From Bacillus sp. Marseille-P3661 (lineage in GTDB: Bacteria; Bacillota; Bacilli; Bacillales; Bacillaceae_J): 64,000 nucleotides of DNA. Both the position numbers and the translations under genes were made by a program. Positions 55,591-63,446 of the stretch are shown piece after piece; the first letter of the stretch is position 1; each line of letters opens with the position of its first letter. The stretch is from NCBI RefSeq assembly GCF_900240995.1, contig NZ_LT965954.1:310001-374000 (forward strand). The letters run 5' to 3'. The notes under the pieces were generated by a model. That model was not told where the DNA came from, ran no database searches, and worked only from the letters and a program-made list of their open reading frames with translations.

Positions 55591-56841
55591 CTAACTTTCC
55601 TTAGTATTTGTCATAATCTTGGTCATTTCATTTGCAAAATTACTTCGCAGCTGTTCTTCTGAAATTTTATGTTTTGTCGAGATTTGTTTAAGTACTTCAT
55701 TATCATATTGTAAGGATGCCATAAATTCTCTTTTAATAAAATTCTCAGCGTCATTAAAACTCTCAAAAACTTGCTCTAACAAAGTATTATTTTGGGTAAT
55801 TGTCCACATCTCATCACTATTTTTATGGATAGCAATAATATCTTTTGCCGAAGTTTCATACCAAGTGCCAAATTCAGATTCTTTCGTATTGTATTGATTG
55901 AACTCCGGATCCGGTTTAATTGGTTCCATTTCAAATACATCCACAACAAATGTTTTGAATGTTTCTGGTGTTAATGAACAACCAGATGCTTTAGGGTGAC
56001 CACCGCCGCCAAACGTACTAGCGAATTTTGAAACATCTACATGATCATGGATTGTCCGAAAACCCACAGATTTATTGCCCACATTAATAATAACTATCAT
56101 ATCTAAATGCGGATTTCGCTTATTTAAAGCATTTCCTAATTCTGAATGGTAGCTTTCAGCATGGACAATACCGACGCAAAAATCATTGATAAATGTTTGT
56201 ATAAGTTGTCTATTTTTTGACCGTATATAACGCTCAATTTTTTTCTCTTCAACCTCTAGTAATAACGTTTCACCTTCAGTGAAAAAAAAGGAATCAGTCA
56301 CTGCTGTCAAACGTTCTAGCATTTGTTCCTCAAATTGTTGTCTACCTATTATCGAAAATAGATCATTTAGTTGTTTTGCTACTAAATTTTCATTTTCTTC
56401 CCATTCCCATGTATCATATTGCCTGATCAATTCATTAAATTCATTTAAACTTTGCTCAGGAGTAATCAATTGTTTCTCTTTTAAATAATCATAAAATAAG
56501 GATGTTGCACTTGTTTTATGGCCTGTTTCATATTCAGGCTTAACAATACCCCATTCATATTTATTAAAGTGAAGGGCGGTTGCATGATGATCGATCATTT
56601 GGATATTTTTATTCTTCTTATAACGACCTTCAAAAGCCTTTTCATTTTCCTCATTTACCGAAAGATCTGTAATGTAAACCATTGCATTTATACCTTCCGG
56701 ATTACTCAAGAACTTTTTTACACGGTAATTTAGATTTCGATATGTACAATATTCAACATCAACTTGTTCTCCAAATGCGATTTTCGCTAGTAAACTGCAG
56801 CCCATTCCATCGAGATCACTATCAGTAAAAAGTTTAATCAT
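55591..56841 (-). CDS. nrnB: DHH phosphoesterase NrnB-type nanoRNase
   Basis: A 416-residue cytosolic phosphoesterase. The DHH motifs are DSDLDGMGC (7-15), ITDLSV, IDHHATALH (about 83-91), and the DHHA1 domain motif FGGGGHPKASGCS (about 285-297). It follows B. subtilis YngD/NrnB, which degrades short RNA oligonucleotides from the 3' end. An extra C-terminal 80 residues (NQYNTKESEFGTWYE onward) extend beyond the core. Confidence 0.88.
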   Translation of the reverse strand: MIKLFTDSDLDGMGCSLLAKIAFGEQVDVEYCTYRNLNYRVKKFLSNPEGINAMVYITDLSVNEENEKAFEGRYKKNKNIQMIDHHATALHFNKYEWGIVKPEYETGHKTSATSLFYDYLKEKQLITPEQSLNEFNELIRQYDTWEWEENENLVAKQLNDLFSIIGRQQFEEQMLERLTAVTDSFFFTEGETLLLEVEEKKIERYIRSKNRQLIQTFINDFCVGIVHAESYHSELGNALNKRNPHLDMIVIINVGNKSVGFRTIHDHVDVSKFASTFGGGGHPKASGCSLTPETFKTFVVDVFEMEPIKPDPEFNQYNTKESEFGTWYETSAKDIIAIHKNSDEMWTITQNNTLLEQVFESFNDAENFIKREFMASLQYDNEVLKQISTKHKISEEQLRSNFANEMTKIMTNTKES

Positions 56842-57088
56842 AACTTAATTCCTCCCATCTCCTAATCTTCCCTGTTTCTAAACAGTTTATTTCATAAATA
56901 GTAATAAATAAAGGGAAAGTTCAAATTCAAATGATTCTACATAAATAATTTAAGAAAAATTATAGTACATATAAAATATAGACTACTTATAATAATCTGA
57001 CTGTTTTGAAAATTAACTAGATTTTAATCTTTTAGTGGTATATAATTCCTTTATTGTTGGAATTTTCATAAATTAAGGGGGAACTATT

Positions 57089-57286
57089 TTGGGTTCAGTA
57101 ATGGGGTTGGTTATGATTGGGATTATTTTGTTTTATTTTGCTGTAATACCAATGCTTTTTGCCTACAATCTATGGCAAACTGTCCGATTTTTTCAACGAA
57201 AAAGTGTAATTGGGGGAAAAGGAATATTAATGGTTTCTAATGGTTTCTTACTTGGGACAGTTTGTTTAGTACTTACACTTTTCTAA
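57089..57286 (+). CDS. Small two-helix membrane protein
   Basis: 65 residues from TTG 57089, 7 nt after GGGGG. Helix 1 is about 4-27 (GLVMIGIILFYFAVIPML) and helix 2 about 43-64. The loop is basic (RFFQRKSVIGGKG), placing it inside. The function is unknown. A hairpin terminator follows. Confidence 0.55.
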   Translation: MGSVMGLVMIGIILFYFAVIPMLFAYNLWQTVRFFQRKSVIGGKGILMVSNGFLLGTVCLVLTLF

Positions 57287-57314
57287 CATAAATATTGTAA
57301 TTCAATCTAAAAGC

Positions 57315-57355
57315 GGAGGATGTTTACTTATAGTAGCACCCTCCTTTTTAATTTC
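57315..57355 (+). terminator. Terminator after the small membrane gene
   Basis: GGAGG-a-TG/CA-c-CCTCC stem followed by TTTTTAAT. Confidence 0.65.
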
Positions 57356-57408
57356 TATTACATATAAGTTCAAGTATTTGAAAAATCTTATATAAAGGAG
57401 GTTAAATA

Positions 57409-57612
57409 ATGCGAAAAGAAGAAGCAATACTTAATGGGAAATTAACTGGAACCATTGACGAAAAGTCAAAAACTAAACAAGTAGGTTCACAATTAATTGC
57501 TGATGAATATAATGGATTTGGTGAAGGCTTAGAAGCAATTCAGCAAACTTGGAGTGTTAATCCTGTGGACGAAGAAGAATATGATGGGACGATTGGGTAC
57601 AAAGAGATATAA
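57409..57612 (+). CDS. YozQ-like (DUF4025) protein
   Basis: A 67-residue acidic protein. The pattern GSQLIADEYNGFGEGLEAIQQTW near its middle (quoted in part: VGSQLIADEY) and the tail DGTIGYKEI recall the DUF4025/YozQ family. It has a strong ribosome binding site (AAAGGAGG). The function is unknown. Confidence 0.55.
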   Translation: MRKEEAILNGKLTGTIDEKSKTKQVGSQLIADEYNGFGEGLEAIQQTWSVNPVDEEEYDGTIGYKEI

Positions 57613-57620
57613 GAAAGAAA

Positions 57621-57659
57621 AAGCAAGGTAGAGGGAGTCTCCCCTCTACCTTGCCTTTT
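57621..57659. terminator. Bidirectional terminator between yozQ-like gene and DUF456 gene
   Basis: A long stem AAGCAAGGTAGAGG/CCTCTACCTTGC with A and T tracts at its base. Confidence 0.9.
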
Positions 57660-57671
57660 CATAAATGTACT

Positions 57672-58154
57672 TTATAGTACAACAACAATAAAATAAATAA
57701 CCATTGCTAACTGAATAACAAATTTCATTCCCACACCTGCAAATAATCCAATAATAGAACCTAATCCTATTTTAAGTGTTTCTTTTAGAGACTTTCTATT
57801 TACTACATATTCCCCTACAATTGCTCCTATAAAAGGCCCGATAATAATTCCAAAAACCGGTATGATGAAGGGTCCAACTAACAAACCGATTGTACTTCCT
57901 ACAATTGCTCCCTTTGAACCTCCATATTTTTTAATTCCTAAATAATTTGCAAGATAATCTGCAGCAAATAATAGACTAATGAACAGCAACTGAATCGACC
58001 AAAAAAGCCAAGTTAGAGGCTCAAAGCTAAAGAGAAAGCCATAAAGTAAATATGCAAGCAAGAGAAATAAAGCACTCGGGATGATTGGATAAATCAAACC
58101 TATAAACGAAATAATAATTACAGCACTAACTAGTATCCAATACAAAATTTCCAC
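57672..58154 (-). CDS. DUF456 membrane protein
   Basis: A 160-residue integral membrane protein with about four or five helices and Gly-rich stretches typical of DUF456 (GATVGSTIGLLVGP-like: GAIVGSTIGLLVGPFIIPVF; and GPFIGAIVGEYV). It resembles B. subtilis YqgC. The function is unknown; Gly-zipper motifs suggest tight helix packing. Confidence 0.82.
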   Translation of the reverse strand: MEILYWILVSAVIIISFIGLIYPIIPSALFLLLAYLLYGFLFSFEPLTWLFWSIQLLFISLLFAADYLANYLGIKKYGGSKGAIVGSTIGLLVGPFIIPVFGIIIGPFIGAIVGEYVVNRKSLKETLKIGLGSIIGLFAGVGMKFVIQLAMVIYFIVVVL

Positions 58155-58180
58155 AGCAACTCATCCCTTCTAAATTAAGA

Positions 58181-58216
58181 AAAAACACTTACTCCATTTT
58201 GAGCAAGTGCATTTCT
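58181..58216 (-). terminator. Terminator after the 99-residue gene
   Basis: GCACTTGCTC/GAGTAAGTG stem (minus strand) followed by TTTTTTC. Confidence 0.82.
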
Positions 58217-58218
58217 TT

Positions 58219-58518
58219 TTATACCAATATGGTATCGATTTGTAATTCTTTTAATGATTGATTAATTTTCCCTCGATGAAACCATATAAAATCTATTAAT
58301 TCATCAATATCATTTAAGTATGTTTCGCTAAGATCGCAATAATATTCTCCTTTTCCATGTGTAGACCATATATCATCTTTTTTCATTAGTGTATATTGTC
58401 CACCCCTAATTTTATCAGCAAAGATAAAATAAAGTTTACTATTTTTATCATCAAAACTTGCTATCTCCTGGAATTTCTCTAAAAAATGTAAAGCATCTAT
58501 TTTCTTTCTTATTATCAT
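58219..58518 (-). CDS. Hypothetical 99-residue protein
   Basis: From ATG 58518, 8 nt after GGAGGAG; an upstream in-frame GTG (58527) overlaps the ribosome binding site spacing. The predicted fold is mixed alpha/beta with aromatic residues (KLYFIFADKIRGGQYTLMKK, DDIWSTHGKGEYYCDL). I do not recognise it. Confidence 0.6.
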   Translation of the reverse strand: MIIRKKIDALHFLEKFQEIASFDDKNSKLYFIFADKIRGGQYTLMKKDDIWSTHGKGEYYCDLSETYLNDIDELIDFIWFHRGKINQSLKELQIDTILV

Positions 58519-58676
58519 CACACACACTCCTCCTTTAGTTTTTTATATAAGCGAAAATATTGATTTATTATATACTTCGACAAATAAAAAGGAATCCTTG
58601 TTAAATAGGGTGAAAAATAAAAAAAAACTTCTCGATATAGTTCTCCAAAGTACAACAAAAAACACTTAGAATTCAA

Positions 58677-58704
58677 CAAAAAAACTACTAATTTGTATTA
58701 GTAG
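58677..58704 (-). terminator. Terminator after the 62-residue gene
   Basis: CTACTAAT/ATTAGTAG (58685-58692 with 58697-58704), followed by seven T in the minus direction (with one G further on). Confidence 0.82.
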
Positions 58705-58722
58705 CTCGAAAACAATCAACAA

Positions 58723-58911
58723 TCAGTGGTTTAATACACGTTCTTTAACTTCTAAGCAGAGTTTATTGATAATTGAAATTGTATTATATTGATTTTTAAC
58801 CCAAATTTTCTCTCTCTCAATGTTTACAACTTCACCGATTATAGTTTCAGCATAGCGCGAAAAATAAATGCTATTGGTTGTTACTTCCTGGCCAATCTTA
58901 ATATTATCCAT
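58723..58911 (-). CDS. Hypothetical 62-residue protein
   Basis: A small beta-rich protein (GQEVTTNSIYFSRYAETIIG, then EVVNIEREKIWVKN) whose pattern resembles SH3-like barrels. GGGAG and GAAGG lie upstream of the ATG. The family is not recognised. Confidence 0.55.
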   Translation of the reverse strand: MDNIKIGQEVTTNSIYFSRYAETIIGEVVNIEREKIWVKNQYNTISIINKLCLEVKERVLNH

Positions 58912-59084
58912 TCTTTCCTTCTCCCTTTATAATTAGAGTAAATAGTTTACTTTATTTTGTTTTCATTACCTGCATTTTACATTAAAATATTGGAAAGTGA
59001 TCGAATTTTATTTATCAATTTTATGACGCTTTTTAATGCGCTTACATTTTGAGCTTTTAAATCAAAAATACATCGGAGGAACAA

Positions 59085-60197
59085 ATGTTGAAAACTCAGC
59101 GGTTAATCCTTACACATCATCTTCATGCAGTTTTTTTACTTACCTTACTCATCACTGGATTAAGTTTATTAATTTCCCCCATGCGTGCTCAAATGAATGA
59201 ATGGAATATACCGGTCGTTTCAATCCACATTTGGGTTGCTCTATTATACACCTTGCTTATTATTAGTCAGGCATTATATATCTGTTTGAGGTACCCTAAA
59301 AAACGGCCTCCAATAAAAAAATTTAATATATGGTTCAATATGCTCTTATTTAGCAGCTGGGTAGTATCTGGTACAATGATGTACTTTCATCACTATGTAT
59401 CAGCATCACTAAGGAACACTGCTGTTATCATTCATGATTATAGCACTTGGATTATCATTCCCTGGGCTCTAACTCATATGATCGGTCATGCTGTTAACCT
59501 TAATCTTCCATGGCCCAAATGGTGGAAATATAATGAAAAACCTCCAGAATGGATTAGGGAAAACAATCTCGAAAGACGTGATTTCCTAAAGTCATTGATA
59601 ACCTTAATTGCATTTCTATTTTTGGGTGGAATTATTAAATGGTTCTTGCCCGTTCTTTCAGTTGCCGGAAATGAAGTTAAACGTAGAGGATATTTTCGAA
59701 TTTATAATGTGACAAACGAATACCCAAAGTATGTTGAAAATAACTGGTCATTAACTATTGACGGGCTTGTTAATCAGCCTTTAACTGTATCTTTAAAGGA
59801 TTTAAGAGCCCTCAAGTGGGAAACTATTGTCGACGATTTCCATTGTGTAACCGGTTGGAGTGTAAGAAATGTTGAAATGAGGGGAGTAACAATAAAAAAC
59901 CTATTTGAACACTTTAATATTCATCCACAAGGTACATATGTCACAGCATTTTCCGGTGATGAAATATACTTTGAAACATATAAACTATCCCAATTAGTGG
60001 ACGAAAATGCGATGTTAGTTTTTGAAATGGATGGGTTGCCGCTTAAACAAATCCAAGGTTTTCCGTGTCGTCTTTATCATCCAGATATGTATGGTTACAA
60101 GTCATTAAAATGGTTGACTAAAATGACAATTGAAGAAAAACGAGATTTAGGCTATTGGCAACAAAGTGGGGGGTATGATTTAGATGGCTATTTATAG
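59085..60197 (+). CDS. Molybdopterin oxidoreductase fused to a cytochrome b561-like membrane domain
   Basis: 370 residues. The N-terminal part (1-155) has four membrane helices with several His (HHLHAVFL, SIHIWVAL, MMYFHHYVSA, WALTHMIGHAV), placed like heme ligands of b561/thiosulfate-reductase-type subunits. An internal twin-arginine-like motif ERRDFLKSL (about 163-171) precedes a fifth helix. The C-terminal sulfite-oxidase-fold domain (about 195-360) has the molybdenum Cys in FHCVTGW, plus DGLPLKQIQGFPCRLYHPDMYG. Electrons could pass between the quinone pool and a substrate outside the membrane. The substrate is unknown. Confidence 0.86.
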   Translation: MLKTQRLILTHHLHAVFLLTLLITGLSLLISPMRAQMNEWNIPVVSIHIWVALLYTLLIISQALYICLRYPKKRPPIKKFNIWFNMLLFSSWVVSGTMMYFHHYVSASLRNTAVIIHDYSTWIIIPWALTHMIGHAVNLNLPWPKWWKYNEKPPEWIRENNLERRDFLKSLITLIAFLFLGGIIKWFLPVLSVAGNEVKRRGYFRIYNVTNEYPKYVENNWSLTIDGLVNQPLTVSLKDLRALKWETIVDDFHCVTGWSVRNVEMRGVTIKNLFEHFNIHPQGTYVTAFSGDEIYFETYKLSQLVDENAMLVFEMDGLPLKQIQGFPCRLYHPDMYGYKSLKWLTKMTIEEKRDLGYWQQSGGYDLDGYL

Positions 60198-60906
60198 ACC
60201 GATTAAAAAATGGCTCCTGCCTTTAGTGTTTGCTTTAATTGGATTAGCTATTTCTTTATCCTTCTTCCCCTCAAAACAAGACGCAATTTATAAGGAATGG
60301 ACACGCTCATTAAATACACTTAATGATCAAGTTTACGAAGTGGAAACAAGTTTTATCGTGGACAACACTATTTATTCGGAAAGCAAAGGACATTGGAATG
60401 AGCCTTTAACTTATTATCAAGTTACAACACCATTTAACGACGGTACTTCATTTCAATTTGATGTATTTTTTACACCGGAAAAATTCTATATTCAATCCGG
60501 TGATGAATGGTCGTATGGGGATATGCCGCATCGAATATTAAATGAGTTTATTCCGCTAGACGATCCGTTTAACTGGATTGAAAATATCTTACAAGACGCT
60601 GATACAATAACAAAGCAAGCAACTAATTCGACAATTACCTATAAAGCGTTGTTTGAAGACTTCAGTGATATCGAATTCCGTGGTATACGTTTACAGAAAC
60701 AAGAGAAAACATACTTAATTATGACAATTAATAACAATGGTGCTATAGGAATCACATTTGATGTAAAGCCTGTAAGACCAGATGATATTGGACTATTTAC
60801 ATCCTACCCTAAATCATTTACTTATAAGATTACATTAGTTGGAAATAGCGAGGAACAAAAGATTATACTGCCTAATGAAGCCTTAAATGCCAATCCGATA
60901 GAATAA
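60184..60906 (+). CDS. Membrane-anchored protein paired with the molybdoenzyme
   Basis: A 240-residue protein with an N-terminal helix (LLPLVFALIGLAISLSF, about 11-27) as signal or anchor, then an extracytoplasmic beta-rich domain (TSFIVDNTIYSESKGHWNEP, IQSGDEWSYG). It overlaps the upstream oxidoreductase gene by 14 nt, so the two are translationally coupled and probably act together. I do not recognise the family. Confidence 0.7.
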   Translation: MAIYRPIKKWLLPLVFALIGLAISLSFFPSKQDAIYKEWTRSLNTLNDQVYEVETSFIVDNTIYSESKGHWNEPLTYYQVTTPFNDGTSFQFDVFFTPEKFYIQSGDEWSYGDMPHRILNEFIPLDDPFNWIENILQDADTITKQATNSTITYKALFEDFSDIEFRGIRLQKQEKTYLIMTINNNGAIGITFDVKPVRPDDIGLFTSYPKSFTYKITLVGNSEEQKIILPNEALNANPIE

Positions 60907-60909
60907 CCG

Positions 60910-60939
60910 GGTGGAGTGAACAGCTCCACCGCTTTTTTT
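60910..60939 (+). terminator. Terminator after the molybdoenzyme operon
   Basis: GGTGGAG/CTCCACC (60910-60916 with 60924-60930), then GC and seven T. Confidence 0.9.
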
Positions 60940-61618
60940 ACCAATTTCCTATTTTAAAAAGTTTCATAGTGTTGTTTACAAATTCATCATAATTAAAGGT
61001 TTTGGAATTTGCTTGTGAATACCATTTCCTTACTGTTTCTAACATCCATAACGGTATCTTTTTACCATCAATTAAGTGATAATAATCATAGTAAGCTTTT
61101 TTTAAATATTCCCATCTTCGATCATCCCCTAGTTTCATATACTCTGATACATCCACTATTTTTATTTTTTCTTCATACATCAAAATATTTTTCAAATGAA
61201 TATCTCTTGGATTTAGTCCAATTTCATATACAAGTGCACGGGCATCATCTACAGCATGGAGCACGTTTGGTGGAATATGAGTTCCTTCAATTAAACAATC
61301 AAATAATGTACTACCTTTTTCATAGCTTAGTACAATATAATTGGATTTGGCATCAAAAAATTGAGGAAAATATGAGCCAAGGTTTTTCAATTTTAAATAT
61401 ACTTTTTGTTCCATCGCTAATTTCTCTAATTTATCATCAGCAAATATTTTATATGCATACTTCGGAGCATCCTTATGGCGGAAAACAGCTGCATCTGTGC
61501 CAGTACCTATGCATTGTAATTGATCAGTGTATATTGAAACTGTGACAGGTAAATTATTTTTATTAGATTTTATTACTACATGTTTTAAAGCAGCTTTGGC
61601 TACATCCCACTCATTCAA
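60938..61618 (-). CDS. YrzF-like atypical protein kinase
   Basis: A 226-residue kinase-like protein. Visible elements: G-rich loop IGTGTDAAVF, ATP-site Lys in YAYKIF, the catalytic loop reading NPRDIHLKNIL (HRD replaced by PRD, catalytic Asp kept) and the metal loop IVDVSEY (DVS in place of DFG). It resembles B. subtilis YrzF. The metal Asp and catalytic Asp remain, so activity is possible. The substrate is unknown. Confidence 0.78.
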   Translation of the reverse strand: MNEWDVAKAALKHVVIKSNKNNLPVTVSIYTDQLQCIGTGTDAAVFRHKDAPKYAYKIFADDKLEKLAMEQKVYLKLKNLGSYFPQFFDAKSNYIVLSYEKGSTLFDCLIEGTHIPPNVLHAVDDARALVYEIGLNPRDIHLKNILMYEEKIKIVDVSEYMKLGDDRRWEYLKKAYYDYYHLIDGKKIPLWMLETVRKWYSQANSKTFNYDEFVNNTMKLFKIGNW

Positions 61619-61746
61619 TACTTAACACAACCTTTGGGGGTTTTAGAGAAAAATAATTAAACACCAAACAATGTTCATATCTTTAACAATATTTCTACTT
61701 TTAATTAAGTATAACAATAATCATTTTTTTAATTAGATTATCTCTA

Positions 61747-61775
61747 AAAAAAGAAGGTAAATCAATTGATTTACC
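61747..61775 (-). terminator. 20-bp palindrome/terminator after the 52-residue gene
   Basis: GGTAAATCAATTGATTTACC (61756-61775) is a perfect palindrome followed in the minus direction by TTCTTTTTTT. Confidence 0.82.
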
Positions 61776-61825
61776 CTCTATTTATACTTCTGTTCGATTA
61801 TATTCATGCTCATTATTGAATTATA

Positions 61826-61984
61826 TTAGGATTGATTCGATTGTAGCTCTGCAAATTCATTTCTTTCTCCACCATCAGATAATTCTTCAGCAAATCCCAT
61901 TTCATTATTATAGTCTTCAATTGGATTACTTGTCCTTTTATCTGAGTATTGATCTTTTTCTTTTTCACGTTTATGTTGATTCAT
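61826..61984 (-). CDS. 52-residue hydrophilic protein
   Basis: A short gene with a strong ribosome binding site (AAGGAGG, 6 nt before the ATG at 61984). It starts MNQHKREKEKDQYSDKRTS, with an acidic second half (NEMGFAEELSDGG). Composition and size recall the small YfhD-like proteins of spore formers, but that is only a resemblance. It lies 11 bp after the next upstream gene in the same direction and shares its transcript. Confidence 0.6.
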   Translation of the reverse strand: MNQHKREKEKDQYSDKRTSNPIEDYNNEMGFAEELSDGGERNEFAELQSNQS

Positions 61985-61995
61985 ACTTTTCCTCC

Positions 61996-62217
61996 TTAGA
62001 AGACATCTCCTAAATCAACGTATGTTTGCAGTCGTTTTCGTTCTTCATCTCCTGTGAGCTTTTCATCTTTAATCATTTCAAAGGCCTTTTCCTCATCGGA
62101 CATTGGTGGTTTCGTATACTGACCTTCGACTCCACTATTTTTGGCCATTAACAAGTCTGCTTGTGTTAAATTATTATTTAACGCAGCTTCTTCATTTAAC
62201 TTTTCGTTCTTTGCCAT
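61996..62217 (-). CDS. 73-residue hydrophilic protein
   Basis: An acidic, mostly unstructured small protein starting MAKNEKLNEEAALNNNLTQA with an end of RKRLQTYVDLGDVF. AAAGGGG lies upstream of the ATG. It probably forms a two-gene operon with the 52-residue gene that follows. The function is unknown. Confidence 0.6.
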   Translation of the reverse strand: MAKNEKLNEEAALNNNLTQADLLMAKNSGVEGQYTKPPMSDEEKAFEMIKDEKLTGDEERKRLQTYVDLGDVF

Positions 62218-62384
62218 TAGGAAAAACCCCTTTTTATTTATTTATTTATTTATAATTTGCTCTAATTACTTCAATTCATGCTTAATCGGTAGTGAAGTAT
62301 ATATTTACTTTTATAAAAAGAAAGTTTCTTGTGCTAGATGGAATGGACGCTGAGGTGTGAACACATTATAACTGTTAGAGAAAC

Positions 62385-62424
62385 GCACAAAAAAGTGATG
62401 GCATATTATTTCTGCCATCACTTT
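62385..62424 (-). terminator. Terminator after hom
   Basis: A perfect 12-bp stem AAAGTGATGGCA/TGCCATCACTTT (62392-62403 with 62413-62424), then TTTTTG in the minus direction. Confidence 0.9.
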
Positions 62425-62435
62425 ATGTAGCTATT

Positions 62436-63446
62436 CTATACAGATAATTGATCGTTTCGTTTAATCGTATTTATAGCATTAGCCTTTTTACTTAACAACA
62501 CATGAACTAAATCTTCAACAATGGCACTTGCCGTTGCATACATACCAGCTCCGGGACCGGATAAGGTTATTGTTCCCACAACATCACCCTCAATTGCAAC
62601 AGCATTTTGAACGCCTTCGATATTATAAAAAGGGTGATGTTCTCCAACGGTGACAGGTTCTATTGAGACTTTTATCCCGGAAGATGTGTTTGATATTGTA
62701 GCTATGTGTTTTGTTCGTAAACGTTTATTAGTATAATTTTTAACCACTTCGGTAGTTATATGTGATATTCCATCTCTTTTCACACTGTTCCATTCTGGCT
62801 GTGCTCCGAAACAAACTTGACTAAGGATCATCGCTTTATAAAATGCATCATAACCTTCAATATCATTAGTTGGGTCCAATTCGGCGTAGCCTTTTTCTTG
62901 TGCAAGTTTTAACGCATCATTGAACGACAAATCAGCATCCCTCATTTGGGATAAAATAAAATTGGAAGTTCCATTTAAAATGGCTTCAATTCTCGAAATA
63001 GAATTAATATTAAACAGTTTATTTAATGTTTGGATGATTGGAATACCACCCGCTACTGTTGCTTCAAAGCCAATCGAAACACCTTTCTGTTCTGCTAATT
63101 CAAACAAGTCAGAACAATGGTAGGCGAACATCTCCTTGTTTGCTGTAATAATATGGCACCCTCGAGAGATTGATTTTTTCAAGTATGTAAAACTTGGCTC
63201 TTGCCCTACAATAGCTTCGATCACAACATCTAAATGTTCCAGCCGAAGAATCTCATCCATATCTGAGGTGAACAACACATTTTCATCATTAAATGAATGT
63301 CTATTAATATTTTTTACAAGTACAGCGACAACTCTAACATTGGCCCCTAAACTTGTTAAAAACTTCTCTTGATGTGTATTAATGGTTTGATATACGCCTT
63401 TTCCAACTGTTCCGTATCCTAGTATTGCAACATTAATGGTTGGCAT
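62436..63446 (-). CDS. hom: Homoserine dehydrogenase
   Basis: A 336-residue NAD(P)H enzyme that reduces aspartate semialdehyde to homoserine for methionine and threonine. The Rossmann motif is LGYGTVGKGVYQTI, followed by ITANKEMFAYH, FEATVAGGIPIIQ, ILNGTSNFIL and DPTNDIEGYDA with the catalytic Lys region. It lacks the C-terminal ACT domain of longer Hom proteins. It overlaps metX by 28 nt, forming a methionine-directed unit. Confidence 0.93.
   Translation of the reverse strand: MPTINVAILGYGTVGKGVYQTINTHQEKFLTSLGANVRVVAVLVKNINRHSFNDENVLFTSDMDEILRLEHLDVVIEAIVGQEPSFTYLKKSISRGCHIITANKEMFAYHCSDLFELAEQKGVSIGFEATVAGGIPIIQTLNKLFNINSISRIEAILNGTSNFILSQMRDADLSFNDALKLAQEKGYAELDPTNDIEGYDAFYKAMILSQVCFGAQPEWNSVKRDGISHITTEVVKNYTNKRLRTKHIATISNTSSGIKVSIEPVTVGEHHPFYNIEGVQNAVAIEGDVVGTITLSGPGAGMYATASAIVEDLVHVLLSKKANAINTIKRNDQLSV

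Noticed and set aside
61009-61545. 178-codon plus-strand frame opposite the kinase gene
   Set aside because: No ribosome binding site, and composition (His/Leu/Tyr runs) is typical of an antisense shadow.
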